This document shows positions 1-7,748 of a DNA stretch of 64,000 nt, one piece after another. The position numbers were made by a program, and so were the translations under genes. How positions within the stretch are numbered: the stretch's first letter is position 1; each line of letters opens with the position of its first letter. Source of the stretch: Saccharothrix sp. NRRL B-16348 (lineage in GTDB: Bacteria; Actinomycetota; Actinomycetes; Mycobacteriales; Pseudonocardiaceae); the NCBI RefSeq assembly GCF_001280085.1, contig NZ_LGED01000214.1:65781-129780 (forward strand). The letters run 5' to 3'. The notes beneath the pieces were generated by a model. That model was given only the letters and a program-made list of their open reading frames with translations, was not told where the DNA came from and did not search any database.

Positions 1-2691
1 ACGGCGGTAGGCGTCGCTGCGCTCGGCGAACGCCTCGGCGGAACGCGCCTCCCGCGTGTACGCCTGCGACACGCGCAGGCCCGAGACGTTCTCCTGGAGG
101 TCGGCGTTGACCGCGCTGACCCGTTCACGCGCCTCCGCGTAGGCCGCCGACGAGAGGCGTTGGAAGATCACCGTCGCGATCAGCAGGATCGGCAGGACGC
201 TCAACGCCACCAGCGCCAGGCCCGGATCGGTGACGACCAGCGCCACCGCGATGCCGACGACGGTCAGCACGCTGATCGCGAACGTGGTCAGGCCGGTCTG
301 CAGGAAGCTGGACAGCGCGTCCACGTCGGTGGTCATCCGGGTCATGATCCGGCCGGCCATCTCGCGCTCGTAGTAGTCCAGCCCCAGTCGTTGCAGGTGG
401 GCGTAGCTGCGCACGCGCAGCAGGTACAGCAGGCGCTCGCCGACCCTGGAGGTCACCACGGTGCCCGCCGCGGCGGACACCCAGCCCAGGACCACCAACG
501 TGAAGCTGATCGCCGTCGCCGCCCAGAGCCAGCCGACTTCGCCGCCCACGACGCCCTGGTCGATGCCGAGGCGCACCAGGTTCGGCGACGCGACGGCCAG
601 CGCCGTGTCGACCAGCAGGAGCCCGGCCACGCCCAGCATCGCCCAGCGGACGGGGCGGAGCAGGGTGCGCAGCCGGAAGCCCGGGTCGGGGGCGCGCGGG
701 TCCTCGCCGTTCAGGACCGGCACGTCCGCGGCGGGCGGCAGTGCGTGCACGCGGGCCATCAGCTCCGGGGTCGGTGGGGTGCCGCCCAGCAGCGCCGACG
801 CGCCGCCGCCACCCCGGGAGCCGTTGGTCGCGCCGACGGCCCGGTTCGCGGCGCGCACGGCCAGGTCGTCGGCGTTGTCGGGCTCGGGCCAGAGGTCCGG
901 GGTCGTGCCGTCGGGGCCCGGTTCCAGCCTGGCGTCGGCACGGGGGTCGACCTGTTCGATCGCCTCGCCGGGGCCCGCGAGGAGCTCGCGGTAGAGGCGG
1001 CAGCGTCGGTGCAGCTCGTCGTGCGTGCCGACGTCGACGACCCGGCCCGCGTCCACCACGGCGATGCGGTCGGCCAGCGTGAGCGACGACCGCCGGTGCG
1101 CGATCAGGAGCGTCGTGCGCTCGGCGGTCACGGCGGCCAGCGTGCGGTGGATGGCGGCCTCGGTGGTGTTGTCCACGGCCGAGGTCGCGTCGTCCAGCAC
1201 CAGGACGCGCGGGTCGGAGAGCAGGGCACGGGCCAGGGCGACGCGCTGGCGCTGCCCGCCGGACAGGGTCAGGCCGCGCTCGCCGACGACGGTGTCGTAG
1301 CCGTTCGGCAGGGCTTCGATGAACTCGTGCGCCTCGGCCGCCCGCGCCGCCGCCTCCACCTGGTCGTCGGAGGCGTCCGGCAGGCCGTAGGCGATGTTCG
1401 CGCGCACCGTGTCGGAGAACAGGAACGCCTCCTCGAACACCGTGCCCACGGTCCGGCGCAGTGACGACAGGCGCAGCTCCCGGACGTCCACGCCGCCGAC
1501 GGACACCGCGCCCTCGTGCACGTCGTAGAACCGGGGCAGCAGGAGCGAGACCGTCGACTTGCCCGAGCCCGCGGTGCCGACGATCGCCAGGGTCTCGCCC
1601 GGTTCGACGCGGAGGGACACGCCCGACAGCACCGGTTCGCTGCGCGTGTAGCCGAACGTCACGTCCCGCAGCTCGACGGCCACCGGACCGGCGGGCACGT
1701 CGCGGTCGCCGTCGACGACCGTCGGCTGCGAGTCGACCAGCTCGTACACGCGCTCCACACCGGCACGGGCCAGCTGGGCGGTGACCATCAGGCTCGCCAG
1801 CAGGCGGGTCGGGCCGACGAGGGTGGCCACGTACGTCGCGAACGCCAGGAACGTGCCGAGGGTGACCTCGCCGCGCAACGCCATCCAGCCGCCGAGCGCC
1901 AGGACCGCCACCTGGCCGAGGTAGGGCAGGGAGTTCAACGTCGCGGACGGGCGGGCGGTCAGCCTGGCCGCGCGCATCCGCTCGGCGAACAGCAGCTCGG
2001 CGCGGGCCTCCAGGCGGGCGACCTCGCGGGCCTCCTGGCCGAACCCCTTGACCACGCGCACGCCGGTGACGGTCTCCTCGACGTGCTGCGCCACGTCGGC
2101 GGCGCGCTGCTGGGCCGACCAGGTGGCCGGGAACAGGGTCAGCCTGCTGCGGGCCGCGACCACCCCGACGGCGGGCACGATCACCAGCGCGATCACGGTC
2201 AGCAGCGGCGAGAGCCAGAACATCGCGACGATGGCCGCCACCGCGAACACGACCGTGCCGAGCGCCAGCGGCGTCATCGACAGCAGGCTGTTGACGAGCT
2301 GGAGGTCGGTGATCGAGCGGGACACCACCTGGCCCGTGCGCAACGCGTCCTGCTTCGGCCCGTCCAGCCGCTGCACCGCGCCGAACACCGCCTGACGCAG
2401 GTCGTGCTGCACGTCCACGGCCAGCCGGCCGCCGAGGAACCGGCGCACGAACGCGGTGCCGAAGGTCAGCAGCTCCAAGCCGACGAGGACGATCGCGAGC
2501 CACGCCAGGCGGTCCGTGCGGCCGACCATCGCGTCGTCGACCGCGACCTTGATCAGCAGGGGGCCGACGGCCTGCAACCCGACGCCGACGACGGCGGCGA
2601 GCACCGACAGCACCACGAGCGCACGGTGCTGCCAGCACGCCCTGGCGAGTCTGCGGATCCAGCCGTCGGAAGAAGTCACGTGGTCCAACAT
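1..2691 (-). CDS. Fused ABC exporter, N-terminal part (cut by window edge)
   Basis: Multidrug/lipid-type ABC exporter in the inner membrane; 897 codons are visible and the gene runs off the left edge. Order: transmembrane domain 1 (about residues 20-320), nucleotide-binding domain 1 with Walker A GTAGSGKST (near 370) and signature LSGGQRQR (near 475), a linker, then a second transmembrane domain (about 670 onward). It is therefore a two-halves-in-one protein like mycobacterial Rv0194, and the second ATPase must lie outside. Walker B reads LVLDDATSAVD, so Asp replaces the catalytic Glu, as in the degenerate site of asymmetric exporters. The ATG follows a strong hairpin, so it is probably its own transcription unit. 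Substrate unknown. Confidence 0.9.
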   Translation of the reverse strand, partial: MLDHVTSSDGWIRRLARACWQHRALVVLSVLAAVVGVGLQAVGPLLIKVAVDDAMVGRTDRLAWLAIVLVGLELLTFGTAFVRRFLGGRLAVDVQHDLRQAVFGAVQRLDGPKQDALRTGQVVSRSITDLQLVNSLLSMTPLALGTVVFAVAAIVAMFWLSPLLTVIALVIVPAVGVVAARSRLTLFPATWSAQQRAADVAQHVEETVTGVRVVKGFGQEAREVARLEARAELLFAERMRAARLTARPSATLNSLPYLGQVAVLALGGWMALRGEVTLGTFLAFATYVATLVGPTRLLASLMVTAQLARAGVERVYELVDSQPTVVDGDRDVPAGPVAVELRDVTFGYTRSEPVLSGVSLRVEPGETLAIVGTAGSGKSTVSLLLPRFYDVHEGAVSVGGVDVRELRLSSLRRTVGTVFEEAFLFSDTVRANIAYGLPDASDDQVEAAARAAEAHEFIEALPNGYDTVVGERGLTLSGGQRQRVALARALLSDPRVLVLDDATSAVDNTTEAAIHRTLAAVTAERTTLLIAHRRSSLTLADRIAVVDAGRVVDVGTHDELHRRCRLYRELLAGPGEAIEQVDPRADARLEPGPDGTTPDLWPEPDNADDLAVRAANRAVGATNGSRGGGGASALLGGTPPTPELMARVHALPPAADVPVLNGEDPRAPDPGFRLRTLLRPVRWAMLGVAGLLLVDTALAVASPNLVRLGIDQGVVGGEVGWLWAATAISFTLVVLGWVSAAAGTVVTSRVGERLLYLLRVRSYAHLQRLGLDYYEREMAGRIMTRMTTDVDALSSFLQTGLTTFAISVLTVVGIAVALVVTDPGLALVALSVLPILLIATVIFQRLSSAAYAEARERVSAVNADLQENVSGLRVSQAYTREARSAEAFAERSDAYRR

Positions 2692-2732
2692 AGGTCGGGC
2701 CACCGACACTGTCGGCCTCCCGGATGTGATGA

Positions 2733-2760
2733 AGGCCGCCCCGAACCTTCGGGGCGGCCT
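2733..2760 (-). terminator. Hairpin terminator of the ABC-2 operon
   Basis: Perfect 13-bp inverted repeat (AGGCCGCCCCGAA and its complement) with a 2-nt loop, between the stop of the permease gene and the start of the fused exporter. It lacks a U-tract, which is common for actinomycete terminators. Confidence 0.75.
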
Positions 2761-2785
2761 CCGTCAGTCGTTCAAGATCACGCGA

Positions 2786-3658
2786 TCAGGTGATGTCCTT
2801 GCGCTGAGTGGCCGCCCAGCCGCCGAGGAAGAACAACCCGGACCAGACGAGGAAGATCAGGCCGCTCAACCACCAGTCGAACGCGCCGAGCGCGCCGGCG
2901 AACGCCCGCAGCGCCTCCACCATGTCCTCGGGCACGACGCCGGCGTTCGACAGGAACAGGGACGACGCCACCGAGCCGGTCAGGCCGTTCACCGCGCCGT
3001 TGGGCAGGAAGCCGATGACCTCCGGCAGGCCCTGCGACGCCAGCACGAGCTGGATGCCGTTCTCCACGATCAGCATGTAGAGCAGCAGCACCACGGTGGT
3101 GCCGACGACGCTGGTCATCAGCGCGCCGACGCCGACGCCGAACATGGTCATCAGGATCGACGACAGCACGCCGACACCGGCCAGCGCCAGCCAGCCGCCC
3201 GCGTCCGGCAGCGAGCCCGCGTCCGACGTCAGCGCGATGCCGATGCTCACCGAGGCCACGATCGCGATGCCGAAGATCGCGCCCCACAGGATGTAGACGA
3301 TCATCTTCGCGCCCAGCGCCGAGACCCGGTTGGGCGAGGTCAGGAACGTGGTGGTGATCGTCTTGCGGTTGATCTCGTTCGCGATCGCCAGGCCGCCGAA
3401 GATCATCGGGAAGATCGTCGCCACGTTGATGCTGCGGGCGATCCCGAACACCGACATCTGCCACTGCGACGGGTCCACGTTGAGCAGCGAGGCCAGCTCT
3501 TCGGCGTCCGAGCTGTTCATGAAGTCCGAGACGGTCTTGAAGATCGCGCCCGTGCCGAGCGCCCAGCCGAACGCGAGCAGCACGGTCGGGATCATCAGGC
3601 CCCACCACAGGCCCGTGGTGGTCGTCTTGCGGAACTCCGACTTGATCAGGTTGCCCAT
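2786..3658 (-). CDS. ABC-2 type transporter permease
   Basis: Integral membrane subunit, 290 aa, starting MGNLIKSEFRK. It has the ABC-2 pattern: a short cytoplasmic N-terminus, a first hydrophobic segment near residues 17-35, an extracellular stretch, then about five more membrane helices. It pairs with the ATPase encoded immediately upstream. The ATPase stop and this ATG share one base (TGATG), so the two are translationally coupled. Such pairs export drugs, antibiotics or cell-wall components; nothing in the sequence identifies the substrate. Confidence 0.9.
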   Translation of the reverse strand: MGNLIKSEFRKTTTTGLWWGLMIPTVLLAFGWALGTGAIFKTVSDFMNSSDAEELASLLNVDPSQWQMSVFGIARSINVATIFPMIFGGLAIANEINRKTITTTFLTSPNRVSALGAKMIVYILWGAIFGIAIVASVSIGIALTSDAGSLPDAGGWLALAGVGVLSSILMTMFGVGVGALMTSVVGTTVVLLLYMLIVENGIQLVLASQGLPEVIGFLPNGAVNGLTGSVASSLFLSNAGVVPEDMVEALRAFAGALGAFDWWLSGLIFLVWSGLFFLGGWAATQRKDIT

Positions 3659-4866
3659 CACGCACCGCCCCCGAGGCCGCCCTGACCGTGTTGCTGACCG
3701 TACGGGTTGTCCTGCGGCGGCTGCTGGGCTCCCGGTGGTGGCGCCTGGTAGTCCTGCGCGGGCTGTTGGTACTGCTCGTAGCCCTGCGGTGGCTGCTGGT
3801 ACTGCTGCTCGTAGCCCGGCGGCGGCTGTTGGTAGCCCGCAGGCGGCTGCTGGTACTGCTGCTGGTAGCCCTGCGGCGGCGTCTGCTGGTAGCCGGGCGG
3901 CGGCTGCTGGTAACCGGGCGGCTGCTGGTAGGCGACGGGCTGGGCGTACTGGCCCGGCGCCGCGTACTGGCCGTTGGTGAGCTGGAAGAACAGCCGCTCC
4001 AGGTCGGCCTTCTCCTCCTGGATGCCGTAGACCGACACGCCCGCCTTCAACGCGGTGTCGGCGACCTGCCTGGCCTCCACGCCGGTGACCGCGATGCGGC
4101 CGTCCGGCAGCTGCTCGATGCCGGTGATCCCGTCCTCGCGCAGCGCCGCGACCAGCGCGCCGGTGTCCGACGGCTGCACGAGCACGCGGCCCTGCTGCTG
4201 GTCGCGCAGGTGGTCCAGCGGCCCGTAGTACATGGTCTGACCGCGGCTGATGATGACCACCTGGTCGACGGTCTGCTCGACCTCCGCCAGCAGGTGGCTG
4301 GAGATCAGCACGGTCCGCCCGCTGCGCGCGTAGGACTGCAGGAACGTCCGCAGCCACGCGATGCCCTCCGGGTCCAGCCCGTTGGCCGGCTCGTCGAGCA
4401 CCAGGATCTGCGGGTCGCCGAGCAGCGCGGTGGCCAGGGCCAGCCGCTGCTTCATGCCGAGCGAGAAGCCGCCCGCCTTGCGGTCGCCCGCCGCGCCGAG
4501 GCCCACCAGCTGGAGCACCTGGTCGGCCCGCGAGTCCGGCACGCCGATCGCGGCGGCGTAGACGCGCAGGTGGTTGCGCGCCGTGCGCTTGGGGTGGAAG
4601 CCCTGCGCCTCCAGCACCGCGCCGACCACCCGCGCCGGGTTGCCGAGCTGGCTGAACGGCCTGCCGTTGATCAGTCCGATGCCCGCGGTCGGGGTCACCA
4701 AGCCGAGCAGCATGCGCAGCGTCGTCGTCTTGCCGGCCCCGTTGGGACCGAGGAAGCCGGTCACCGAACCGGGTTCCACTGTGAAGCTGAGGTTCTGCAC
4801 CGCTGCGACCGGACCGAACTGCTTGGTCAAGTTCTGCACCACGATGCGGCCTGTGCCGTCGTGCAC
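3658..4866 (-). CDS. ABC transporter ATP-binding protein with Pro/Gln/Tyr repeat tail
   Basis: DrrA/CcmA-type ATPase of about 402 aa. Walker A GPNGAGKTT, signature FSLGMKQR, Walker B ILVLDEPANGLD and the switch His (ISSHLL) are all intact. Start: the GTG at 4866 has GGGAGGGA just upstream; an in-frame ATG 33 bases further out lacks this. The ATPase and its C-terminal subdomain end near residue 305. The last roughly 95 residues are low-complexity GYQQPPPGYQQ-type repeats, Cys-free, probably disordered. This tail is not part of the usual family length (about 300 aa). It is the first gene of the operon with the permease. Confidence 0.9.
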   Translation of the reverse strand: MHDGTGRIVVQNLTKQFGPVAAVQNLSFTVEPGSVTGFLGPNGAGKTTTLRMLLGLVTPTAGIGLINGRPFSQLGNPARVVGAVLEAQGFHPKRTARNHLRVYAAAIGVPDSRADQVLQLVGLGAAGDRKAGGFSLGMKQRLALATALLGDPQILVLDEPANGLDPEGIAWLRTFLQSYARSGRTVLISSHLLAEVEQTVDQVVIISRGQTMYYGPLDHLRDQQQGRVLVQPSDTGALVAALREDGITGIEQLPDGRIAVTGVEARQVADTALKAGVSVYGIQEEKADLERLFFQLTNGQYAAPGQYAQPVAYQQPPGYQQPPPGYQQTPPQGYQQQYQQPPAGYQQPPPGYEQQYQQPPQGYEQYQQPAQDYQAPPPGAQQPPQDNPYGQQHGQGGLGGGA

Positions 4867-4914
4867 GCGTCCCTCCCGAGTACTCCTACCGGGCGTCATC
4901 CTGCCCTAGGAGGG

Positions 4915-5298
4915 TCACTCGGGGAGGGCGTGCCGTGGTTTCGACGCGACCCTGGGTATCTCGGCGGTCGTCTCGACGTCCTTCGAATGGCGCAGCGTGC
5001 GCAGCGGACGGCGGCGTTCGCGGTGCGGCAGGCCGTCGCCGATGAGGTGCTGGTGCGCCATCGTCCAGACCTGGCACGGCCACTTCTTGTGCCGCAGGAT
5101 GCCGGGGCACGCGCCGCAGCGGCCGTCCGGATCCGGTTGGTGCACGGTCAACAGCAGCCGCCAGCCGTCGGCCAGGCGGTGGATCTCGGACCGCGCGAGC
5201 GGCACGAGGGCGTCCGCCTCGCCGGTCTCGGCGGCCTCGTCCAGCAACGCCAGCCGGCGCATCACGGCGGCCCGCAGTGCCTCGTCCACGCGCCTCAC
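4915..5298 (-). CDS. Hypothetical protein with a CGACPG motif
   Basis: 127 aa, family not recognised. The N-terminal 60 residues look helical and acidic/Ala-rich. A Cys-x-x-Cys (RCGACPG) sits near residue 60, with a further Cys about 14 residues on, suggesting a metal or redox site. The C-terminus is basic. The GTG start overlaps the stop of the upstream small gene by GTGA, so the two form an operon and are probably translated together. Codon position 3 is strongly G/C, supporting a real gene. Confidence 0.6.
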   Translation of the reverse strand: MRRVDEALRAAVMRRLALLDEAAETGEADALVPLARSEIHRLADGWRLLLTVHQPDPDGRCGACPGILRHKKWPCQVWTMAHQHLIGDGLPHRERRRPLRTLRHSKDVETTAEIPRVASKPRHALPE

Positions 5299-5477
5299 AT
5301 CCTGTCGGCGACTTGGTCGAGCAGGCGGTGCAGCCTGCGCGTCTGCGTGACGGACATCACAGCGGACTCGCCGGGTGGCGCGACCAGCAGGACTCGGTCG
5401 TTCTCGACGAGCACGGTCATGGACCGGTCCCGCCCGAACGGGTCGTGGCAGTCGATCCAGCCCTCGGGTTCAGCCAT
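5295..5477 (-). CDS. Small hypothetical protein (60 aa)
   Basis: Begins MAEPEGWIDCHDPFGRD and ends in a basic helix (QTRRLHRLLDQVADRM). The ATG is chosen because GGAG lies 6-9 bases upstream; a longer in-frame version reaches about 29 residues further but has a proline/arginine-rich, non-conserved look. It overlaps the next gene by four bases. Function unknown. The size, single Cys and pairing with a CxxC protein are the only clues. Confidence 0.55.
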   Translation of the reverse strand: MAEPEGWIDCHDPFGRDRSMTVLVENDRVLLVAPPGESAVMSVTQTRRLHRLLDQVADRM

Positions 5478-5680
5478 CTGCGCTCCGATCGGAGGTGGCG
5501 CGGCAGAGCGCCGCGCGAGCGGACGACCCCGCTCGCCTGGCTGCGGGGTTCCCGCCCTGTCCATCGGTCGGAGGGCCGTCGTGACTTACCTGTTATCACC
5601 CAAGTTCACTCGATTGCTTGAGCGCGCACACAGCGTGTTGCCACCGCCGGGCGAAATCTCCGCCGGATCGGTGGGGCCGC

Positions 5681-5767
5681 TGGGCAGAGCACCCTGTTCC
5701 CGGCTAAGATTGGTCACGCGGCCCGCTCCCAGTGACCCCCAGGCTGGTTGAGCGGGCCGTCTTTCTT
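5681..5767 (+). ncRNA. Candidate small RNA with own promoter and intrinsic terminator
   Basis: On the plus strand a TGGGCA-N18-TAAGAT promoter (-10 at 5705-5710) would start a transcript near 5717. About 50 nt later a hairpin (CGGCCCGCTC paired with GAGCGGGCCG, inner CCAG/CTGG, loop with five Cs) is followed by TCTTTCTT, a textbook intrinsic terminator. No reading frame fits between. The C-rich loop recalls actinobacterial 6C-type RNAs, but I cannot confirm the two-hairpin 6C architecture. It faces the ald transcript tail to tail. The remaining 5478-5680 stretch shows no gene. Confidence 0.4.
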
Positions 5768-5770
5768 CGC

Positions 5771-5809
5771 CGAAGGGCCCCGCTCACAGCACGTGAGCGG
5801 GGCCCTTCG
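5771..5809 (-). terminator. Terminator of ald
   Basis: Perfect 17-bp inverted repeat (CGAAGGGGCCCC-type arms: CGAAGGGCCCCGCTCAC and its complement) with a 5-nt loop, 12 bases after the ald stop codon. It could also stop the converging small-RNA transcript. Confidence 0.8.
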
Positions 5810-5820
5810 CGGTAGACCGG

Positions 5821-6927
5821 TCAGAAGTCGAGCGGCGTGTGGGTCATCCCGTGCGCCTGCGCGACCGGCAGGTTCGTCAGCAGGCCCTGGTGCGCGTTCA
5901 GACCGAGCGCCAGCGATGCGTCCGCGCGCAGTGCCGCCTCCCAGCCCTGGTCGGCCAGCGCGACGGCGTACGGCAGCGTCACGTTGGTCAGCGCGTAGGT
6001 CGACGTGCGCGGCACGGCGCCGGGCATGTTCGCCACGCAGTAGAAGACGGTGTCGTGCACCTGGTAGGTCGGGTCGGCGTGCGTGGTCGGCCGCGAGTCG
6101 GCGAAGCAGCCGCCCTGGTCGATCGCGATGTCCACGAGGACGGCGCCGGGCTTCATGTCGGCCACCAGCTCGTTGCTCACGAGCTTCGGCGCCTTCGCGC
6201 CGGGCACCAGCACCGCGCCGATGACCAGGTCGGCCTCGCGGACGGCCTCCTCGACGGCGTACCGGTTGGACGTCACGGTGCGCAGGCGGCCCTGGTACAT
6301 GGCGTCGACGTGGCGCAGCCGGTCCACGTTGGTGTCCAGGACCTGCACGTCCGCGCCCATGCCGACGGCGATCGCCGCCGCGTTCAGCCCCGCCACGCCG
6401 CCGCCGATCACGACCACCCGCGCCGGGTGCACGCCGGGCACGCCGCCGGGCAACACGCCGCGCCCGCCGGACGGCTTCATCAGCGAGTACGCGCCCACCT
6501 GCGGCGCGAGCCTGCCCGCCACCTCGGACATCGGCGCCAGCAGCGGCAGGGCGCCGTTCGCGGTCTGCACGGTCTCGTAGGCGACGGCGGTGGTGCGGGA
6601 GTCCAGCAACGCCCGCGTCAGCGGCCGGTCGGCGGCCAGGTGCAGGTAGGTGAACAGGACCTGCCCCTCGCGCAGCCGCGGGTACTCCTCGGCGATCGGC
6701 TCCTTGACCTTGAGCACCAGGTCGCCCTCGGCCCACACGTCGTCCGCGCTCGCCAGCACCTTCGCGCCCGCGGCCAGGTACTCCTCGTCCGTGATGGCCG
6801 AACCGAGGCCCGCGCCGGTCTCGACCACCACGTCGTGACCGCGCTGGGTCAGCTCGTGGGCGCCCGCCGGGGTCAGCGCGACGCGGTACTCGTGGTTCTT
6901 GATCTCGCGGGGAACTGCGATCCGCAC
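5821..6927 (-). CDS. ald: Alanine dehydrogenase
   Basis: NAD-dependent, cytosolic; reversibly converts L-alanine to pyruvate and ammonia. 368 aa, normal family length. Substrate residues known from the mycobacterial enzyme are visible: Lys75 (KVKEP), His96 (YLHLAADRP) and the Asp in DIAIDQGG near 270. The Rossmann motif VVIGGGVAG lies near 170-178. The GTG start has GAAGGAG at good spacing. It is divergent from the glycine riboswitch/gcvH/sdaA unit, whose product pyruvate is its co-substrate. An imperfect TTACAC...GGTAAC inverted element at about 6949-6969 upstream resembles an Lrp/AldR-type site, which is only a suggestion. Confidence 0.97.
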   Translation of the reverse strand: MRIAVPREIKNHEYRVALTPAGAHELTQRGHDVVVETGAGLGSAITDEEYLAAGAKVLASADDVWAEGDLVLKVKEPIAEEYPRLREGQVLFTYLHLAADRPLTRALLDSRTTAVAYETVQTANGALPLLAPMSEVAGRLAPQVGAYSLMKPSGGRGVLPGGVPGVHPARVVVIGGGVAGLNAAAIAVGMGADVQVLDTNVDRLRHVDAMYQGRLRTVTSNRYAVEEAVREADLVIGAVLVPGAKAPKLVSNELVADMKPGAVLVDIAIDQGGCFADSRPTTHADPTYQVHDTVFYCVANMPGAVPRTSTYALTNVTLPYAVALADQGWEAALRADASLALGLNAHQGLLTNLPVAQAHGMTHTPLDF

Positions 6928-7047
6928 GGTGGGCTCCTTCGGCCGTTGTTACACCAAAGGTCCGGTAACGGGTTTTCGGTGTCATCGTGCCGGGCGCACC
7001 AACGCGCCCCTGCGGCGTTGTGCTGATCGAACAAGCCCGACGGTGCG

Positions 7048-7077
7048 TTGACACCTGTCGGGCCGGGCACCTAGCGT
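7048..7077 (+). promoter_or_regulatory. Promoter of the glycine riboswitch transcript
   Basis: TTGACA, an 18-base spacer, then TAGCGT: a near-consensus vegetative promoter about 50 bases ahead of the riboswitch. Confidence 0.7.
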
Positions 7078-7128
7078 GCGGGCCAACCAACTGAACATCG
7101 GCCGCGGCGCGCAGGAGCGCCGGAACCC

Positions 7129-7345
7129 GCGCGGGAGAGACCTCGGTGAACGTGCCGGGGCGCCGAAGGAGCAAGTACCCCGCACACTCTCAGGCAGCGA
7201 GAACCGCTCGGGTGAGGCGACTCTGGAAAGCGTGCTCAACGGCGCGCACCCACGGTGCAAGCCGGGTCGGATCGACGGTCAGCCGTCGCGTCGGCGCGGC
7301 GAAGCTCTCAGGTCCCAGGACAGAGTGGGGCTCTGGTGGACCTTG
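7129..7345 (+). promoter_or_regulatory. Glycine riboswitch, probably tandem aptamers
   Basis: Glycine-aptamer landmarks appear in order: GGGAGAGACC, CCGAAGGAGCAAG, CTCTCAGGCA, then a second set ending GCTCTCAGGTCCCAGGACAGAG-like sequence (7303 on) and a GGGGCTCTGG tail. The two CTCTCAGG elements about 115 bases apart indicate two aptamers. It directly precedes gcvH, a normal target, so glycine should switch on glycine cleavage plus serine deamination. No clear terminator follows, so control may be at the AGGGAG ribosome site of gcvH. Confidence 0.85.
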
Positions 7346-7363
7346 CCCTGAGGGAGCGCTGTC

Positions 7364-7744
7364 GTGACTTTTCCGGACAACCTGCTGTACACGCCCGAGC
7401 ACGAATGGGTGGACTGGGCGCCGGGTACCCAGGACCCCGTGGCGGTCGGCATCACGTCGTACGCGGCGGAGTCGCTGGGTGACATCGTGTTCGTGGAGCT
7501 GCCCGAGGTCGGCGCCGTGGTGAAGTCCGGCGAGGTGTGCGGCGAGCTGGAGTCGACCAAGTCGGTCAGCGACCTGTACGCGCCGGTCGGCGGCGAGGTG
7601 GTCGAGGTCAACACGGCGGCCGTCAACGACCCGTCGTTGATCAACAACGACCCGTACGGCCGCGGTTGGCTGTTCAAGGTGGCCGTGACCGACGCGTCCG
7701 GGCTGCTGACCGCGGCGAAGTACGCGGAACTGACCGGGGACTGA
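7364..7744 (+). CDS. gcvH: Glycine cleavage system H protein
   Basis: Lipoyl carrier of the glycine cleavage complex, shuttling the aminomethyl group between the P, T and L proteins. 126 aa, normal length. The lipoylation site is Lys66 in ESTKSVSD. The GTG start has AGGGAG eight bases upstream and lies under the glycine riboswitch. sdaA follows four bases after the stop. gcvT, gcvP and glyA are not next to it, unlike the gcvT-gcvH-glyA-sdaA order known in Streptomyces. Confidence 0.95.
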   Translation: MTFPDNLLYTPEHEWVDWAPGTQDPVAVGITSYAAESLGDIVFVELPEVGAVVKSGEVCGELESTKSVSDLYAPVGGEVVEVNTAAVNDPSLINNDPYGRGWLFKVAVTDASGLLTAAKYAELTGD

Positions 7745-7748
7745 CGTC

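Noticed and set aside
125..2638. Long open frame rich in Arg/Gly/Pro overlapping the fused ABC exporter
   Set aside because: It is an out-of-frame shadow; the exporter frame shows Walker A, LSGGQ and Walker B and stays open to the window edge.
3688..5751. Plus-strand open frame over the ABC ATPase and small genes
   Set aside because: Antisense shadow with no start signal and low-complexity composition.
5716..5760. tRNA-like hairpin near ald
   Set aside because: No T-loop GTTCRA motif or anticodon arm; the structure is a single hairpin with a U-tract.
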